A stretch of 64,000 nt of DNA from Archilochus colubris (taxonomy: Eukaryota > Chordata > Aves > Apodiformes > Trochilidae). Each line of letters begins with the position of its first letter. The first letter of the stretch is position 1. The position numbers were made by a program, and so were the translations under genes. The DNA lies in assembly GCA_023079485.1 (NCBI GenBank), contig CM041115.1:26165505-26229504 (forward strand), in the 5' to 3' direction. The notes below the pieces were generated by a model. The model was not told the DNA's origin, did not search any database, and saw nothing but the letters and a program-made list of their open reading frames with translations. Positions 11,301 through 26,300 of the stretch are shown here, piece by piece.

Positions 11301-14300
11301 ATAAAACTATGCCACATTTTAAAATTAGAAAATTAAAGTGGGCAGTGAACTTCTGGAAGCCTGTTACTACAGCATGTCAAGGAGACAGACACTACAAGCC
11401 AGTTCAAAATAGGATTAGGAAAACTCATGGCCCATAGGTCTAAAGAAAGATACAATAAAGGTCAGGAGCTACTTCCTAACAACCTTAAATAAAGTGTTTG
11501 TGGATGCACAGGGAGAAGGAGAGGAACAGACAGGATTACACATTTTCCTTAAAATGCCTCTCTGGCTGTGACTGTAAGAGCACTGGGCTCTAGGTATCAA
11601 GTAACTCATCCAGTACAATATTTCTTATGTTCTTGTCAGCTGAAAGAGAGACAACTCTGGTATTAAATTTGGTATCAACTACAGAGTCAGGAGTCCAAAA
11701 CATTATTATTAATCATTGACTGAGCAGTTACTAGGAAGTAAACAAGCTCATCTACTTATTAACACCACATTTAGGGAGTCTAATCAGTAATTTCTCAAAA
11801 GCAGACAGTAGGCAAGCTTCCCTTGTCCTGGAAACAGGAAAACAGGACAGTTCTAAAATTTGCCATTACTGCTTTAAAAAAGAATAGACCTCTGGCCTAA
11901 GATAACATGAGAGCACTATTCATGAAATAACACCATGTACTGTGATACACTGGCACACAGCAATTACCTGAAATACAAAGAACAGCGAAAATGAGTACCT
12001 GGAACATATGAAACTGCAAACAACTCTCTTCCAAATGATTTGTGCTTGATCTCTTTTATGAACTCCCCAGTCTCTAGCCTGAAGCACTGAATTCTACCAT
12101 TTTCCCTGTCTGCAACACATAGCTGACGGAAGTCGGGGATCAGGGTTAAGCTGTGAGGGATAAGGAACTGTCCAGGTCTTCCCCTGCCTGAAGTAGTTCC
12201 TGCAATACAAAAATATCCAATTTCATGTTAAAGTACACATTGAAACTATTAGTTTTGCTTAAAAACAGTATGTCATGTAACACAACTTAACACTGGAAAA
12301 AAGAATAAAGTCAGTTTGCTTTCTTTTCCTAGGAGTTTTATGTGTTCCAGCAAATAAACAGTAGTAATCTTGTGTGTTGTCTTTGTAAATCCTGCATTGA
12401 TGAATTTGCTGTTACCCAGTAATATCCAGCATAGTTTAATACCCGGTACATAAATGTAATTTCTCACAAAACTTAAAACAGATGGCAAAAAATTGCAAAA
12501 AAATGTTAAAAGGCTTATACTATTCAATCAAATACTTAAGAAAAAATGAGGGGTTTGTGGCAGTCATAACATTTTCATTATAAGATAGGCCAAGCCAATA
12601 CTTGTACAGAAAGCAAGCTAACAATTTCCCATTTTTATTGTCAGTAGATATATAACTACCACAAGTGGCTATTTGAAGAGAGCAAGCTGCAATACAATGA
12701 GAAGGCTGAAATTCAGCTAGGTCCGGAAGGTATTTTGTAAATAGAAATCTATAAAAAAAGTAATAGTAACATCAGCAATCTCATGGTTCATGAAAAGTTC
12801 AAGATAACAATGGCATTTGTAAAGAACCGAGAGCTCTGACCTGTACCTTCTCCCCACTGCATCAAGTACAATCCATTTGAAGAGAACTGAACGATGCGGC
12901 TGTTACAGTAGCCATCCGAGACGTAAATGCTGCCAGTGATTGGATCCACAGCCACATCAGTTGGTTGACAGAAATGATTTTTGTCACCGCCTGGTTGCAA
13001 AGCCACTCCTAAGATCAGTAATGGTTCTTTTTCATCTGGTCCCAGTCTAAAAACCTTTTTTTTTATTCAACAGGGGAAAGGAAGATGTTTTAGTTATGGA
13101 AGATGGAAAATAAGAGGGATGACTGCCTATGGAACAATATCTACCACTGTGAATAAAACAAATATATATACTAGACATGGCCTTAACATATTGACTCTGA
13201 CATCTATTACCAGTTTTTCAATAGTGTTGATTCTAGGAAATTTTTTCATAAAATATAAATTTCCTATGGTTATAGCAAATGAGTTAGTTTCTATTCTGTG
13301 TTTTAGTACACAGGAGAACTGACAAGCAAAGATGTACCAGATTTTGTTTTTTTTAAAAAAATCACTGTTTTAGAACAGATACTTTATTTCTGAATACCGT
13401 ATCCATGAAGGCCAAAAGTTCAATTTCTATAGGCACACACTTAATATTTATGTTAACAGGCCTAGATAAATAATTCATGTCAAATCTCTAGGAAAACTAA
13501 AACTTTAAGGTCCTTATCCAAGCTTCAAAAACATACCTGATGGAGAGCTACGTCAGTGACCCAGTAGTTACCATTTTTATCTATACTCAAACCATGTGGT
13601 AAGTAAAATCTGCAAACAAAAATGTAGAATCAAGTTGAAAACATCTTTCAGGAAGAATTATGTAGATCTGAAGATTTCACTTTTTATCTACAGATCAACA
13701 GATGCTGTACAAATGAACTACCTGTAGAATTTCATTTAAAATGTAACTTTGCAGAACAGAATTTTATCAACAACTCTCTCAGCTCTGATAACTCTGGTAT
13801 CTCAAGCTAATATTTGGTTATCTTTAAGGATAATATACAGTACTCATGAGCTCTGCACTTCTGTTACTCTGGCATATGAAATTTATGAATAGTTAGAAAG
13901 CAGAGGTGGTAAAGATGGAAAATTGCTTTTATTAATTGTTGAATTTGCAGTTTTTATGTATTCATTAATTTAAATAAAATCAGAGGCTACAATCACAAAA
14001 ATGTAATACAAAATGTGAAAACAAGTTTGGAGACTTTTTGGAGTAACATACATTAAAAACATCTTAGTTCAATTGGTAAAACCAAAAATAACTCACAGAC
14101 TTTTGCCCAGGGAACGAAGCAGTTTTGCATTACTTGGATTCAGGACAAGAATTGTGTTCTGTTCAATTGGTCCAAGTCCTCTTTGCTGATAAACAAAATT
14201 GCTGTCAAAAGAACTACACAAAAACAGTGCAACAGAAAGCCAGCGTTAGAAAGTTCCAATGATGAACAATACACACAGAACTTAAAGCTGTTTTTCAGTT

Positions 14301-17300
14301 TAATTCCAGTGTGGGGCGACTGGCTACTTTTTTTCTTTAAATAAGCCTTATTACATTAGTGTGTGAATTACAGTGTTGGGTGTCTGCATTTCCCATGAAG
14401 GTTATGGCTTCCACAGTAAAGGACTACCAGATCAACACAGTAAAAATTAGGATTTGTTTCTAAAGAAAGAAAACAAAACCCACCCTTTTTTTTTTTCTTT
14501 TTTTTTTCTTTTTTTTTTTTTTCCCCCTTCTTTGCTGTGGCCAATCAGAAATGGGAAATCAAACAATGTAGCCAAAGTAAAAACAGAGCTAATCACAAAT
14601 GCATAATTGCCAGTATGAACAAGTATATTTCATACTGTCTAAAGCAGAGTGTGCACATTTATGTGTCTTTTTTTTTTGTTTCCTTTTACAAACACAAGTC
14701 ATCATTTTGTTAGAGCTAACTACTCTAAGATTCAGGTATTAAGGTTCTTAACCTTTTCAGAGTATGCCTGTAAGATAATGTAAGACATGATATGTATTTC
14801 TCCTGTTCCTACAACTCTACACTTAATTTTCAGGATAACTGGAACTTATTAACAGAAGCTGGAATTTTGTTGTGCTTTTTGTTGGTTGGTTTTGTTTTTT
14901 TAATCATGCACAGAAGGAGTGCTACAGCCACTGAAAAGCTGCTACTGTATTACAGGGCTTGTCATTGTATAACTGCTTTTATGTTCTGAAACAGACTGAA
15001 GCTGCCGTATAAAATAGCACAGATCATTCATCCTGCTATATTTAGTTGAATGAGGATCCAGCTTTTATGGTATATATTCATAACTCACAGGAAAAATGTG
15101 TTTTGCCTAACAATGCAGATAATTTTTGTTTAATTTATTTCTAGACTATGCTGGTGAAGTACTGAAAAACAGAAAACAAATTCTGAGATTTCAGGCTTCA
15201 TTGATACATCATATTTATGATTTGCTAAGGAACACTATACTCAATTAACGCTTTACAGCTAATTATAAACACTAACATACAAGTCTGGTAACTTTTTATC
15301 CCTCTGTGTACAGTAGTCATGACAAAACTCACAAATACTCAGGTTTTATTCCTTTTTAGTGAAAAATGAAAATACATATACACTCCTTCCTTATCAGCAC
15401 CATCCATGAAGGGGTTTCCAGACTATTTCAGATGCACGTGATGTAGACAAAGATAAGAAGTGAAGGCTGACTGGCCGGGTATACCTCTGTGTGCCTTTTC
15501 TCTGTGCCATGAGATATGGAACAACAGCTTAACCACAGCCATATTTTCTAAATACATTGTTTTATAGTCACAATACCCTATATAAACAGGCCTGCAGAAG
15601 TTTTAGCATATCTAATTTCAGTGTTCCTACCAACGGTAGCTTTTTTATTAACCATGCTCCACAAGAAGAAAATACTGCTTGTGAACAAAACCCTTCTGAA
15701 ATTAATTAGGATTTCATGTGTGATTCTCTAAGACCCATAACCAGCTACAGTTAACAACAGCTCATTTTACATCTTGGTTACTTATCTGGGACTGAATGCT
15801 ATTGGTAATAGCAGTTTCACCTGGCCAAAGCAGTTTCACTTTGTTCCAACTTCAGACCTCACATGATGGCAAATATGGCAAGCTCCCACACAGGGCAGAT
15901 GTACTAATTAACACTACTAATACTGAATATAAGAGAATGCATTTTTCTAGGATGTTCAATAATCACAAGTGAAAAATACTCAGAATACTCAGAGAAGGTT
16001 GAGTCAAATGAAGATGTAATGCTAGCCAGCACAGCTGCTATGTTTATGGATTTCCAGACTCCAGACCACGAGTCCTATCTTCTCCTGCACCCACACCATA
16101 AGAAAATTGATGTTCAGTCTGTTTCTCTATATGGTTGATTCATTACGCTCACTTGCAATTTTAGAGAATGTTTATGTGTTTTATTTTATTTTATTTCATT
16201 TTTTAATCCATATGTTTTCTGGATATTGCTTGGTCTCAAACTCCAGCTTATGCTCTTGGTTGCTGGGTTGCCAGACACTCTGAAATACCCATTTCACCAA
16301 CCACCAATATACCATATGAGTCATAAATGACTCTTTATCTGCCACATTATTTTATTTAGCTAAAAACCCAAAGCACTTAATTTTTTCTGTACAACAGTAT
16401 TCTAAGTATAATTTATTTTAAGTCTGAGAAAGATGTCCTCTGAATTTCAGAAACTACGTTATCTTTAAATTAATTTATCAGAAGTTTAAAAAAATCTCCA
16501 CTGTTTAGCTCTATGATTATGTATAGGGATACCAGACACTTAGGCAGAAGATTTAAAAAGCATATGAAAAAAAGGTACTACCTAATACTCTGTTATAAGC
16601 TAATGCTATTTCCTGCTAGTATTCTTTTACAACTTAATAGAAGTTTTTCCAAAGTGTCTATCTAAACAGTTAGACACACTATTTTAAATTTCAAAAACAT
16701 AAGAACAATATAAAATAAGGACGTCATGGTTTATTTGGAATGTTTTGCTCTTAAAATAATACACCTTTCAATATGTTACTTTACAAACAGTAGAAAAATG
16801 GCCATTAAAAAATTTGGACTTCATTTTTGCTTTGAGTGAAAATAAATTTAGTAAAATGTATCAAATGAGTAGAAGAAAGAGTTTGAAAGCGTGCATAATA
16901 ACAATTCAGTTTTGTTCTGCAGACTTAAAGACAAAAAAGCACTAAGAAACACTGCAGGTAGCTTTGGATGTCTTATGGTCCTAGTAGTGGTAAACCATAG
17001 CGTACCATATATACCACTACCCCACAGCAACTCGGGTACTAATAGTAGTAGTATTCCATACTAATATGCTGTTCTCACAGGCTAATTATTTCTGCTAAAA
17101 AACATGGAGAAGCAGTGATAATTAATCTCAGTCAGTATCACACAAACATGATTATAAGTGTAAGGACATAATGTACAATCCTCTTTCTATATGGAGACAC
17201 ATTCTTACTCTCTAGAGAGGTAGTAACCCCATAATCTTCAAATGTCAGTTATTGTTATTATTATTATTCTGAGTCCCATGAAGACTCTTTCAGCCAAGAA

Positions 17301-20300
17301 ACTGAGTTTTAAATGCAAAAGGAACTGCAATCTGTCTTTTCTTAAGAAGACAAATAGCAGGCACCAATTTGACCTTCTCACATGCCATGTGGCATACTTA
17401 CTTTTCATCCCAAACATGATCACCTCTATGGAAGACAACAAGGTTATTTTCAGGGTCCAGAGCCAACCCAGAAACTTGACCTAGTTTGAGGTCTAATCCA
17501 GGCCACTCCACAGCCTCTTCTATGTGGAAATCTGTCAGAAGAAACAAACATACAAGACAGATATTCATGTAGCATTATTTATATAAAAAACATGATTGAG
17601 TAGATTTTGGTACCAAATACTGGAAATTACAGACACTTTCTTACATGCAGGATTTTCATTAAAGCATTGCAATTTAATTCCAAGCGTACTTTTACTATAG
17701 GAAAACATGCATAAGCACTGGTATCCTGCTACGTATAGGATGAGAAAAACTTCAAAACTATTTTACACTCTATTATTTTCTCCATCTTATAAGGATACAA
17801 GTAAACAGACTCTAGAAGCTTCAGGAGGTCTGTGAATACCTTCTGGACTGAAATACTATAAAAATATGTTACTATCCAAAATCAGCAGGCCAATGTAAAT
17901 ATTAACCTATCAGTGTTTTATTAAAAAGAAAATGGGTAACAGAATAGGAATCACATATCACAAGTGGTTGATTCCTGTCTTTTTTTTAAAAAAAAGCTTT
18001 TAAAGACAAGGAAAAATACAAGGAGGGAAGAAAAATAGCATCAAGAAGCAAATAATACAGTGATACTGTGAAGTTCGCCTATAACATTCCTTACAGCCAT
18101 AAATACATTACTCCTTGGTAGCATTCCTATCTTAGTCTAAATATTACAGGTACAAAAAGGAGGCATATGCCTAAATCTGATGAAAGAAATGAAGCAGGGC
18201 ACACTATCTGTCATTGCTTATGTTGTGACAGTTTTTAAAAGTAAATACTGGATAAATGTTTAATAACGCGTGATTTTCACACAAAAATTAGCAAGTGAAC
18301 CACTATTAAACTGTTGGATAGTAATGCATTTGTCTTAAATAGTAAAAATCTTCAATTAAGGGAGACAAATTTAGTTTCAACTCGACTAAAATCTAAAATA
18401 TAATGTTTATGCCATTCTCTGTTGTATGTAAAAATAATCTTACAATGTTAAAAGGCATTGAGAGTCCAAAATATTAAGTAGCATAGCGTTGGCTACAAGG
18501 ACTTATTTCCTACAAATAGCCTGCTTAAATGCTATTTGGATGAGATCAGTCTGGGTTCCCTGGGCAGTTTTCAGAGACAACTATACAACATTCCCAAAAA
18601 TAAAAAGTGTAATGTCAAGAAAAATATCGCTAATTATGATTAAAAAACCCATACCACCTCCAAATTGTAAAATGCAGTCTATGGCTTCCTCACGAAGGGA
18701 AGAGATGGGACTGGCACTAATTTGTTTACTCTTGTGACTGAAGACAGAACTTGGGGAAATGTTAGGAGGCTGAATCAGGTCAGATTTAGTTCAGATACTA
18801 AAAAAAGGCTTTTCACCCAGAGGGCAGCTGAGCAGTTGAAGAGGGAAGCAGTCACAGCACCAACCCTGCCTGAGTTCAAGAAGTGTTTGGATGATGCTTT
18901 CAGGCACATGGTATCATCCTGGGGGTGCCCTAGACAGGGACAAGAGTTGGACTTGATGATCCTTATGGGTCTCTTCCAAGTCAGCATATTCCATGCTATG
19001 TTATGAAATCCATCCTTCCGTCCTTTTTCAGAAATCAGTTTGTTCAGTGTAATTCCATTATATCTAAGATGCAGACATTGTATGTATGCGGGTATGTATA
19101 GCCAAACTGAAGGTGAAGAGATAGTGATTTCTCTGCATTTACACTTAACTGGAGCTGTTTTACCAGAATTCACTGTGTTTGCTAGCATCACGTTGTACTT
19201 TAACACTTTCAGTTCATCCAAAATTTCTGTGTTCTCCTGTGATCCTAAAAACCAACCACAGGATACCTTCTAGCCAAGTAAAACACATAGCTCCCATCGA
19301 CAAATTGCTGGGGCATTAGTGCTTTGAAGATCACAGACCTTGATAAAGAGCACCCAAGAAGTTTGAGATGGTTCAGCTGGAAGTGATCTTCTAATAAAAG
19401 GAAAAATGAAAAGGGAAATGATGCTCAAAATCTTCAGGTCACCTGTGCAACCCATGTGTTCTGGTAAGTGTACATAAACACCCCTCCTTACCCCCTTACA
19501 TTTCACTTGAAAGAGATGTAGTCCGAGGAGTAACAGCAAGGATGGAGTGGAGGGAATTTTCTACAATCTACACAAGGTAAATATAAAAGTTGTTGTGAAA
19601 ACCTAACACACACTAGGAGATATTTTACCTTTGCAGTATTAGATACCATATATAGTAAGTGACAGAGAAACTTTTTAGGCTTATACAAACCTAAGGCAGT
19701 CAGCAGCTGCAGTGAACCTTAAGACAGTTATCAGAAACTTCTAAAACAAATTCTACCTGTAGCAATTCTGACTGAACAAAATTTCCAAGCTAAAGTCAAA
19801 GCCAATAAGAAAAGAAATTGCACATATTAATACAGTTTGGTTGGTCACAGCAGGTCCATTATATTTGTGTACATTAGCATTCTGAAAGGAATAAAAGGAT
19901 GGAAATCCAGTGTCTGCTTCTTCACTTTCTCATCACACATTAGCCTAAGTTAACTTGCAGAGTACTTGCGTACATTTAAAGTTACAGTGCCCCTTGACCA
20001 CTGAGCCTTTTCCAAAAATGCTAGAAAAATTAAAAGGAAAGACATAGAAAGCCGGAACACCATCCTGTTAAATTCAGTTTCTCAAAAGGCAAGTACTATG
20101 AACACAAAATGTTTATACTTACACTTTAAGGACTAGATTATTTCTGATATATTAAAACAATAAAACCAAGGTACAGTGAAATACAGTCTGATGACCAGAA
20201 CTCCAGCCTCTATATAAACTTTAGATTTCCCCACACAATTCCAAAATTGAAAATATCTTTTCTTATCTGTCCTATAGTCTCATTACTGAAAGTCTTTTGA

Positions 20301-23300
20301 TATAGGTACATCTTAAGGCAACTAGCTAGCTTTTTTTTGACTGATAATTCATTCCCTACAAAACCTAGTTTTGCTGCAAATGAGATTTCTATACTAATAC
20401 CAGATATTCTACTATGTAATTAGAACAAATCCTTTAATAAATAGAAATATAAAGTATTACAAAGATTTAGAAAAGCAAATCAGCCTCTAAAGGCAAAAGA
20501 ATAAAGTTTATTTATTGGCAAAACTGCAACTTACTTCCCAGAAACCTCTGAAAGCTCTTGCTTCAAATTTTAGTCATGTTCCATGTACACCCTGCCATTT
20601 AAATTTTGACAAATCTACAGAAGCACAACAAAAAAGAGTTTTTTAAAATAGGAAAATTACCCTGTTAGCTTTAATTAGGAGGTATAACTTTACTCGTTGC
20701 AATGATATTTAACCACCTGAGTGATTAGTGACCAGTTTTAAGGGAATAAGATAACAACAGAGCAGAAGGAGCAGTCATACGTATAAAATTGTAAGAATTT
20801 CTAACAACTTTACTTAACCTATGGGTCACTTCCTATTTCAGATCAATTGTTTATTAAAAATAATAATAATAATCTTTGTAAGAGTACAAATATTAGATTA
20901 TTTTAATTTTTCTATTTTTTAAAACTGTTAAATTATTTTAACCGGAGTACTGTCTTAAGAAATACTGAGAAATTTTTAACTGGATATACAAAAAGGTGCC
21001 AATTTTTTAACTAACACAAGTTAAATTTTATGTTTGACTTCTTCCTCTGCAGAAGAGAAAAAACAGGAAGTTTTGTTCTTCTAATATATAAGTACTAGCC
21101 AAAACAGAAACAAAACATGTGCTTAAAGATTTTATTGCTATAATAGTTTTGTTGCCAAGAGATGACATGATGGCTTCTGCAGGTAAGAATTTACGTAGTT
21201 AACAGTACCACCACACACATTGAAAATACCCCACAGTGCTTTTTAAGGTTTTTTTTCCTTTTAGCTCTAACTCAAAAGTGCATCATTTAAAAGTCCATTT
21301 ATTAATCAGACCTCCACCAAAAATATCCTCCAAATTGAATATAACGCTACCAAAGCAAATGAGTTCTGTAGTTAAAATACATGCTATGAACACATACTAT
21401 GTGCCAAGTAAGCCATTTATGCAGTTGACAGACACTTCCTCCTCTGTGTCAGTTAACACAGAGGAGAATTTTTTTTTTTTTTTCTGCCAGAACATCAATG
21501 TGTCAGTCTGAATGGTATGAACTTGTTTTACAATTTTTTCGATCATTTAATTCCAGTGTCATCTATAGAATTATTTACGATTTACACTTATGTTAGGCAC
21601 ATAGCAGCATTCCACTGTTTTTTTGCTCACATGCCAGTAACTTGACAGGTTCTCATTTAACTGACTAGCTCAACATAACATTGGAAAAGTCCTCATTGTT
21701 TTTTTGTTAAATACAAACCCAGAATTTTGCTGTGTTTGAATACCATAACAGAATCTCACACAAGTAGAGACAAATACATGATAACACTTCAAACTAAAAC
21801 AAAAACCAAAGGGATGATGAAAGTATATCTGTGTACAACAGTACTTAGAAACATCAAGCTGGCTGGATGCAAAATAAAAGCAAGCATGTGCTGCTGTAGC
21901 TTATGCATACAGGGGATTTTCATGCATATATACCAGTTTCTCTTATGAGGTACCCATCACATGCTGCATTATCTGGCTTTCCACATTAGCAAGTGAGACT
22001 AAGTACAATAAATATCACAGAGACCAAAATGCAAGTAAAACAAGCACAATATTTTCATGGTTTCTGCTGTCATAGAAACCTGAAGGGAATTAACTATAAT
22101 CCTAGTGTAACAGAAGAGCCCATCCAAGTATATTTGGATAGCCAAGCTCAATTTGAAATAAATACGCAGAAAACTTTACTCTCAGGAATTTTTAGGATTA
22201 ACTACCACTCTTTCTGAATGAGAGAGAAATGTCTGACAGAATCACAGCAGAACATTCTATAAAATCTTCAATCTGACAAAACAAGCAATCAGAAAAAACA
22301 TCATTTATCCCTGTGACCATTTTATTGTAGCTACTTGCACTAAGAAAATTATTCATTTCCTGTGATTATTACATCCTGTATTTATCTTGTTTTAGCATAA
22401 TCAATATAAAATCATTTAGTATTGAGAATAGAAAAAAATACTGTAGAAATAGAAAATAAAAGTATTGATCTATCGTGCCATTGGTATATATTCTTTCTTC
22501 GAACAGAGGGGAAAAGAACCCCACTGACCTCTATAACAGAGGGAAAACATTTCCATTAATTAGGAAAACTGTCATGCAAAATACTTCAAAGCATCAATTG
22601 ATATTCCCTTCAGATTTTGCTAATGTGGATCACAGTTCTTACATTGTATTTAATTGTATAAGATTAACCCCTAACCCACCTCCTGTATGTTCTTTTTCCC
22701 AGCTTCCCTCACCATGTTTAGGCTGTTGTAAAGAGAATTGTCTGTTCTCTGGTGGTCTCAAGGTCGACTCTAGTATGTGAAATTTGTGAATTCTGTCTCT
22801 GACAAGAATAGCATTGTCCCTCTCATCGTGACTTTTGATATCTCTGGCAAGATCCTTCTTTTGGACTACATTAGCAATCTCAGCTACAAGATTTGTTTCT
22901 GACTTTTTTGTAGGGTTATGCTTATGCACATGCACAACATCTTCCCTTTCTCCTAGCAGCTTGGAAAGGAGTGAATAGAAATCACCTGTACAGAAAAGAG
23001 AAAAGATAAGAGGAAAGGAGGAAAAACAATTATAACAGATCATGTTGTTTTATAAAGCTTCAGCAAAGTATAATGCAACAAAGTTATTCAAACAGTGATT
23101 GTCAAAGGTAGTAAAAGAGGGAACTGGTTCAGAGCCAAGTCTCTGATATGAAAAGATGTCAAATCTTCACCAACGTTATTTTTCATAAAATGTCCGTTTT
23201 ACCTGACATTCTCTCATTAAAAAAAAAAAATAATAAACTCAAAATAGATATTCTTAGGAATAGTAAAAAAATTTTCAGAAAAAGAGGATTTATGGTGGAA

Positions 23301-26300
23301 TTATCTGAATTTGTCTGGCTACTGCGACCTATTCTATTTTTATAAAGTAAAGAGATAAGAATTGTAGTTTTGTCTATTTATTCACTTATAAAGACAATAA
23401 TAGATGGTCATGATGCATTTAAACACACTTCCTTAAAATAAGTCATTGCTTAAATAGTACAGGCTGTAAGAAAAACTTTCACATTTGCACACAGGTTCCA
23501 TAAAACATGCCATAGAAATAAGATATACTAGTAAATCAGAATGATAATTCTCAGTTGTTATTTTGGTCTGGGTCTGGCCCTCTTCCACCAAACAGAAAGA
23601 TCCCTTAGTCACAGTTCACATGTGGGGAAAAATATTTTATCAAGCAGCTTGCTAGCAATGCAGTTATCACCACAGCTTTTTTTGACACGAACAAGCATTT
23701 CAGTAAATTCCAGAAAAACAGCTCAAAGCAAGCCACCAAAACTTAGGTTGGCAAATACCAGAACTGCAGCTTTCTTCACAAAATATCCAAACCACCCAAA
23801 CAGGTTTTGACTAAGTCAGTGTTCAGTTCTTTTTGCAGGATTAAATAGTGATGACATGATGACAAGTATATCGCTCTACAGGGATTCTCTGCTTGCCAGC
23901 AGGTACCACACTTAGTAGGATTTACTAAGCCGGTATCCTGGCTACCTGAAGCTGTTATCAGTTCTGTTGAATACAACTGCACATTTTGAAGGGAAAGAGA
24001 TCCAATATGCTGTAAGGTTTAATGCAAGCAAGTAAAACGTGAAATAAAAAGGGCTTCAGATCAGCTGTCAGAAATTATCTTCAGAAACTAAGAGGACTCA
24101 GTGGAAGACAAGAAGAGAGGAAAGGAATCTAACTTAAAAGAAAGCTGGGAAAAATTTTTATGACAAGGTACTTTCACAGAAAATTCCAGAGGTTTTTACA
24201 GGCGCTATTTAATCAGCAATTCAACTCCAAGGAGGTTGATTGTTTTTGGTTTTCTGCTGGCACTAGGCCTAAGACTATAAGATTATATGAGCAACTTCCA
24301 GACAGTGGAGTGCTGAGTAAGGTAATTTGAGTACATTACTATCAGTGGGCATTAGAGAAGATACTTTCAAAGTTGAGACTGCTTTCATTAAGCAGGGTGT
24401 TGCAACCACAACAGTTAAGAATATTTAGTAACTCTCTGAATGTATAAAATATTCTTCTGAGACTGAAAGTGGTCTGAAGTGTAGATGCTCTGAAACTGTG
24501 ATCCTTAACTTAAGATGTCCAATAAAATGAATATGAAATCTCTATACCTTAAATTCAAAAGACATCCATGAAGCCTATGTTATCTGCCCAGCACTCCCAC
24601 ATGCTTAGCATGAACAGCAGGCTGAAGTCTTCTGTCAGTTTCTTGGCATCCTTACATAACTTTGAGTATTTACAAAGCAGAAAAGATGTGTGCAGATATG
24701 AAAGGAAGAACTGAAGTCTCCTGATTACACAATGTGTGCAGCTGCTCCCTAAACTCCACACATTGAATGGAGGTCTCATATTATCTGGAAACAAATTTTT
24801 TCAGCTTTCTTTGTGATCCCCAGTCAGATTCCAATAAATTTGTAAGTAGTTCGAAATTCACTATAGATAACTAACAAAGAGCAGTCTTATACTATTTCTT
24901 TTTAAGAGTTGCCATCTGCAAACATCCAGCAAACATCAAAGCACAATGTCATGTTGCTGTTTTACAGCTGTGTTGTAGTAGCTGGAAGAGCTGAGGGATG
25001 ATGTTTGCCTGAAGAAGTGGGAAAGGAACACCAGTAAGATGCATCACATTATTTGTTAGGTGCTGCTGGAGGTGAGACAACTTGGCCTTAGAATGCTTGG
25101 GTAAGATTAGAAGATGTGTCAATGAACAACTTGCTCATGTTGAAATAAGTGACATCTATTAGTACAGTCTATGGGAAGCTGACTAATAAGGTTAGTTTCA
25201 CAGAGGATATTTACATGCACTGCAAATGTGTTAGCTATCAGAACACTTCTATCAATGTAATACCATAAATGATGATTTGCTACAAATTCCACTCTAGAGG
25301 AAGTGACACCAGCTTCTCCAGAATCAAAACCATACACAAGCATATTACAGTAAGTTTAAACTTAATTACTATCCATTTGTACACTAGGAAAACTCTTTTA
25401 CAAAACAGTGTTTTGGAAGCTAGTCACACAACCAAATAAAACTGTAACAATAGTGATTTAATTGCAAACTGTAAGCTGAACCTCATCTGATTTCAATGAA
25501 ACAACAGGTTAGTTTACAATAAATAAATGAGTTCATTATATTGACCATCAAGGTGTGGGTAAAATCTTTATGGTGTTGAATTGTCCATGTCTAAAACCAG
25601 TCCTTTTCTTTCAGCACCAGAGAGAGAGATTTCTCCAACTTGAAGAGAGCAGTACCTGCCCATTGTCCTTATGCAGCAAATTATGCTGATGGAAGTCGAA
25701 CCCTGGTGCTGCAAGATCAAGCCATGAGACAATCTGAAAGTTCAGCCACAGTGAGCCTGTCCACTGGCCCTGAATCTGTAGTTGATCAGATACTTATGTG
25801 AAAACTAATTTTACCGCATTTAAATGAGTAACAGTACATATGCATAAAAACGTCTTTTTGGTTAACTCTGCTGCCTTAGATTTGCCGTGTAATACTACCA
25901 CTGAAATAAACTACTTCATTACCTGAAAAATCAAGGGCCTGTCTGCATGTTGATTCTCTTTTCCTCTTCTTTTTGTTCCAATGAATTTTTCACAGAAGTG
26001 CCCAAGTGAACAGCAAAATATTTCCAGCAATTTAATAAAAACATTGTGCTGAAGTATTTATCTCTCCATGTGTGTCTATGTGTACACTCACATGCAAGTA
26101 CTGTATACAAAAACTTAAAATAATTAAAAGATGAATTAGGTATCCAACAGGTAATAAATATAATTTTGTTTAACCTTTTTCCAGAACTTCTATGTAACCC
26201 TTTTTTCAGTTTGCATCAATTATGATGTTAATTTTTTTTTTAAACACAAACCTCTTCACACAATCAGTCAGCCAACACTACATCATAGAATCATAGAATA

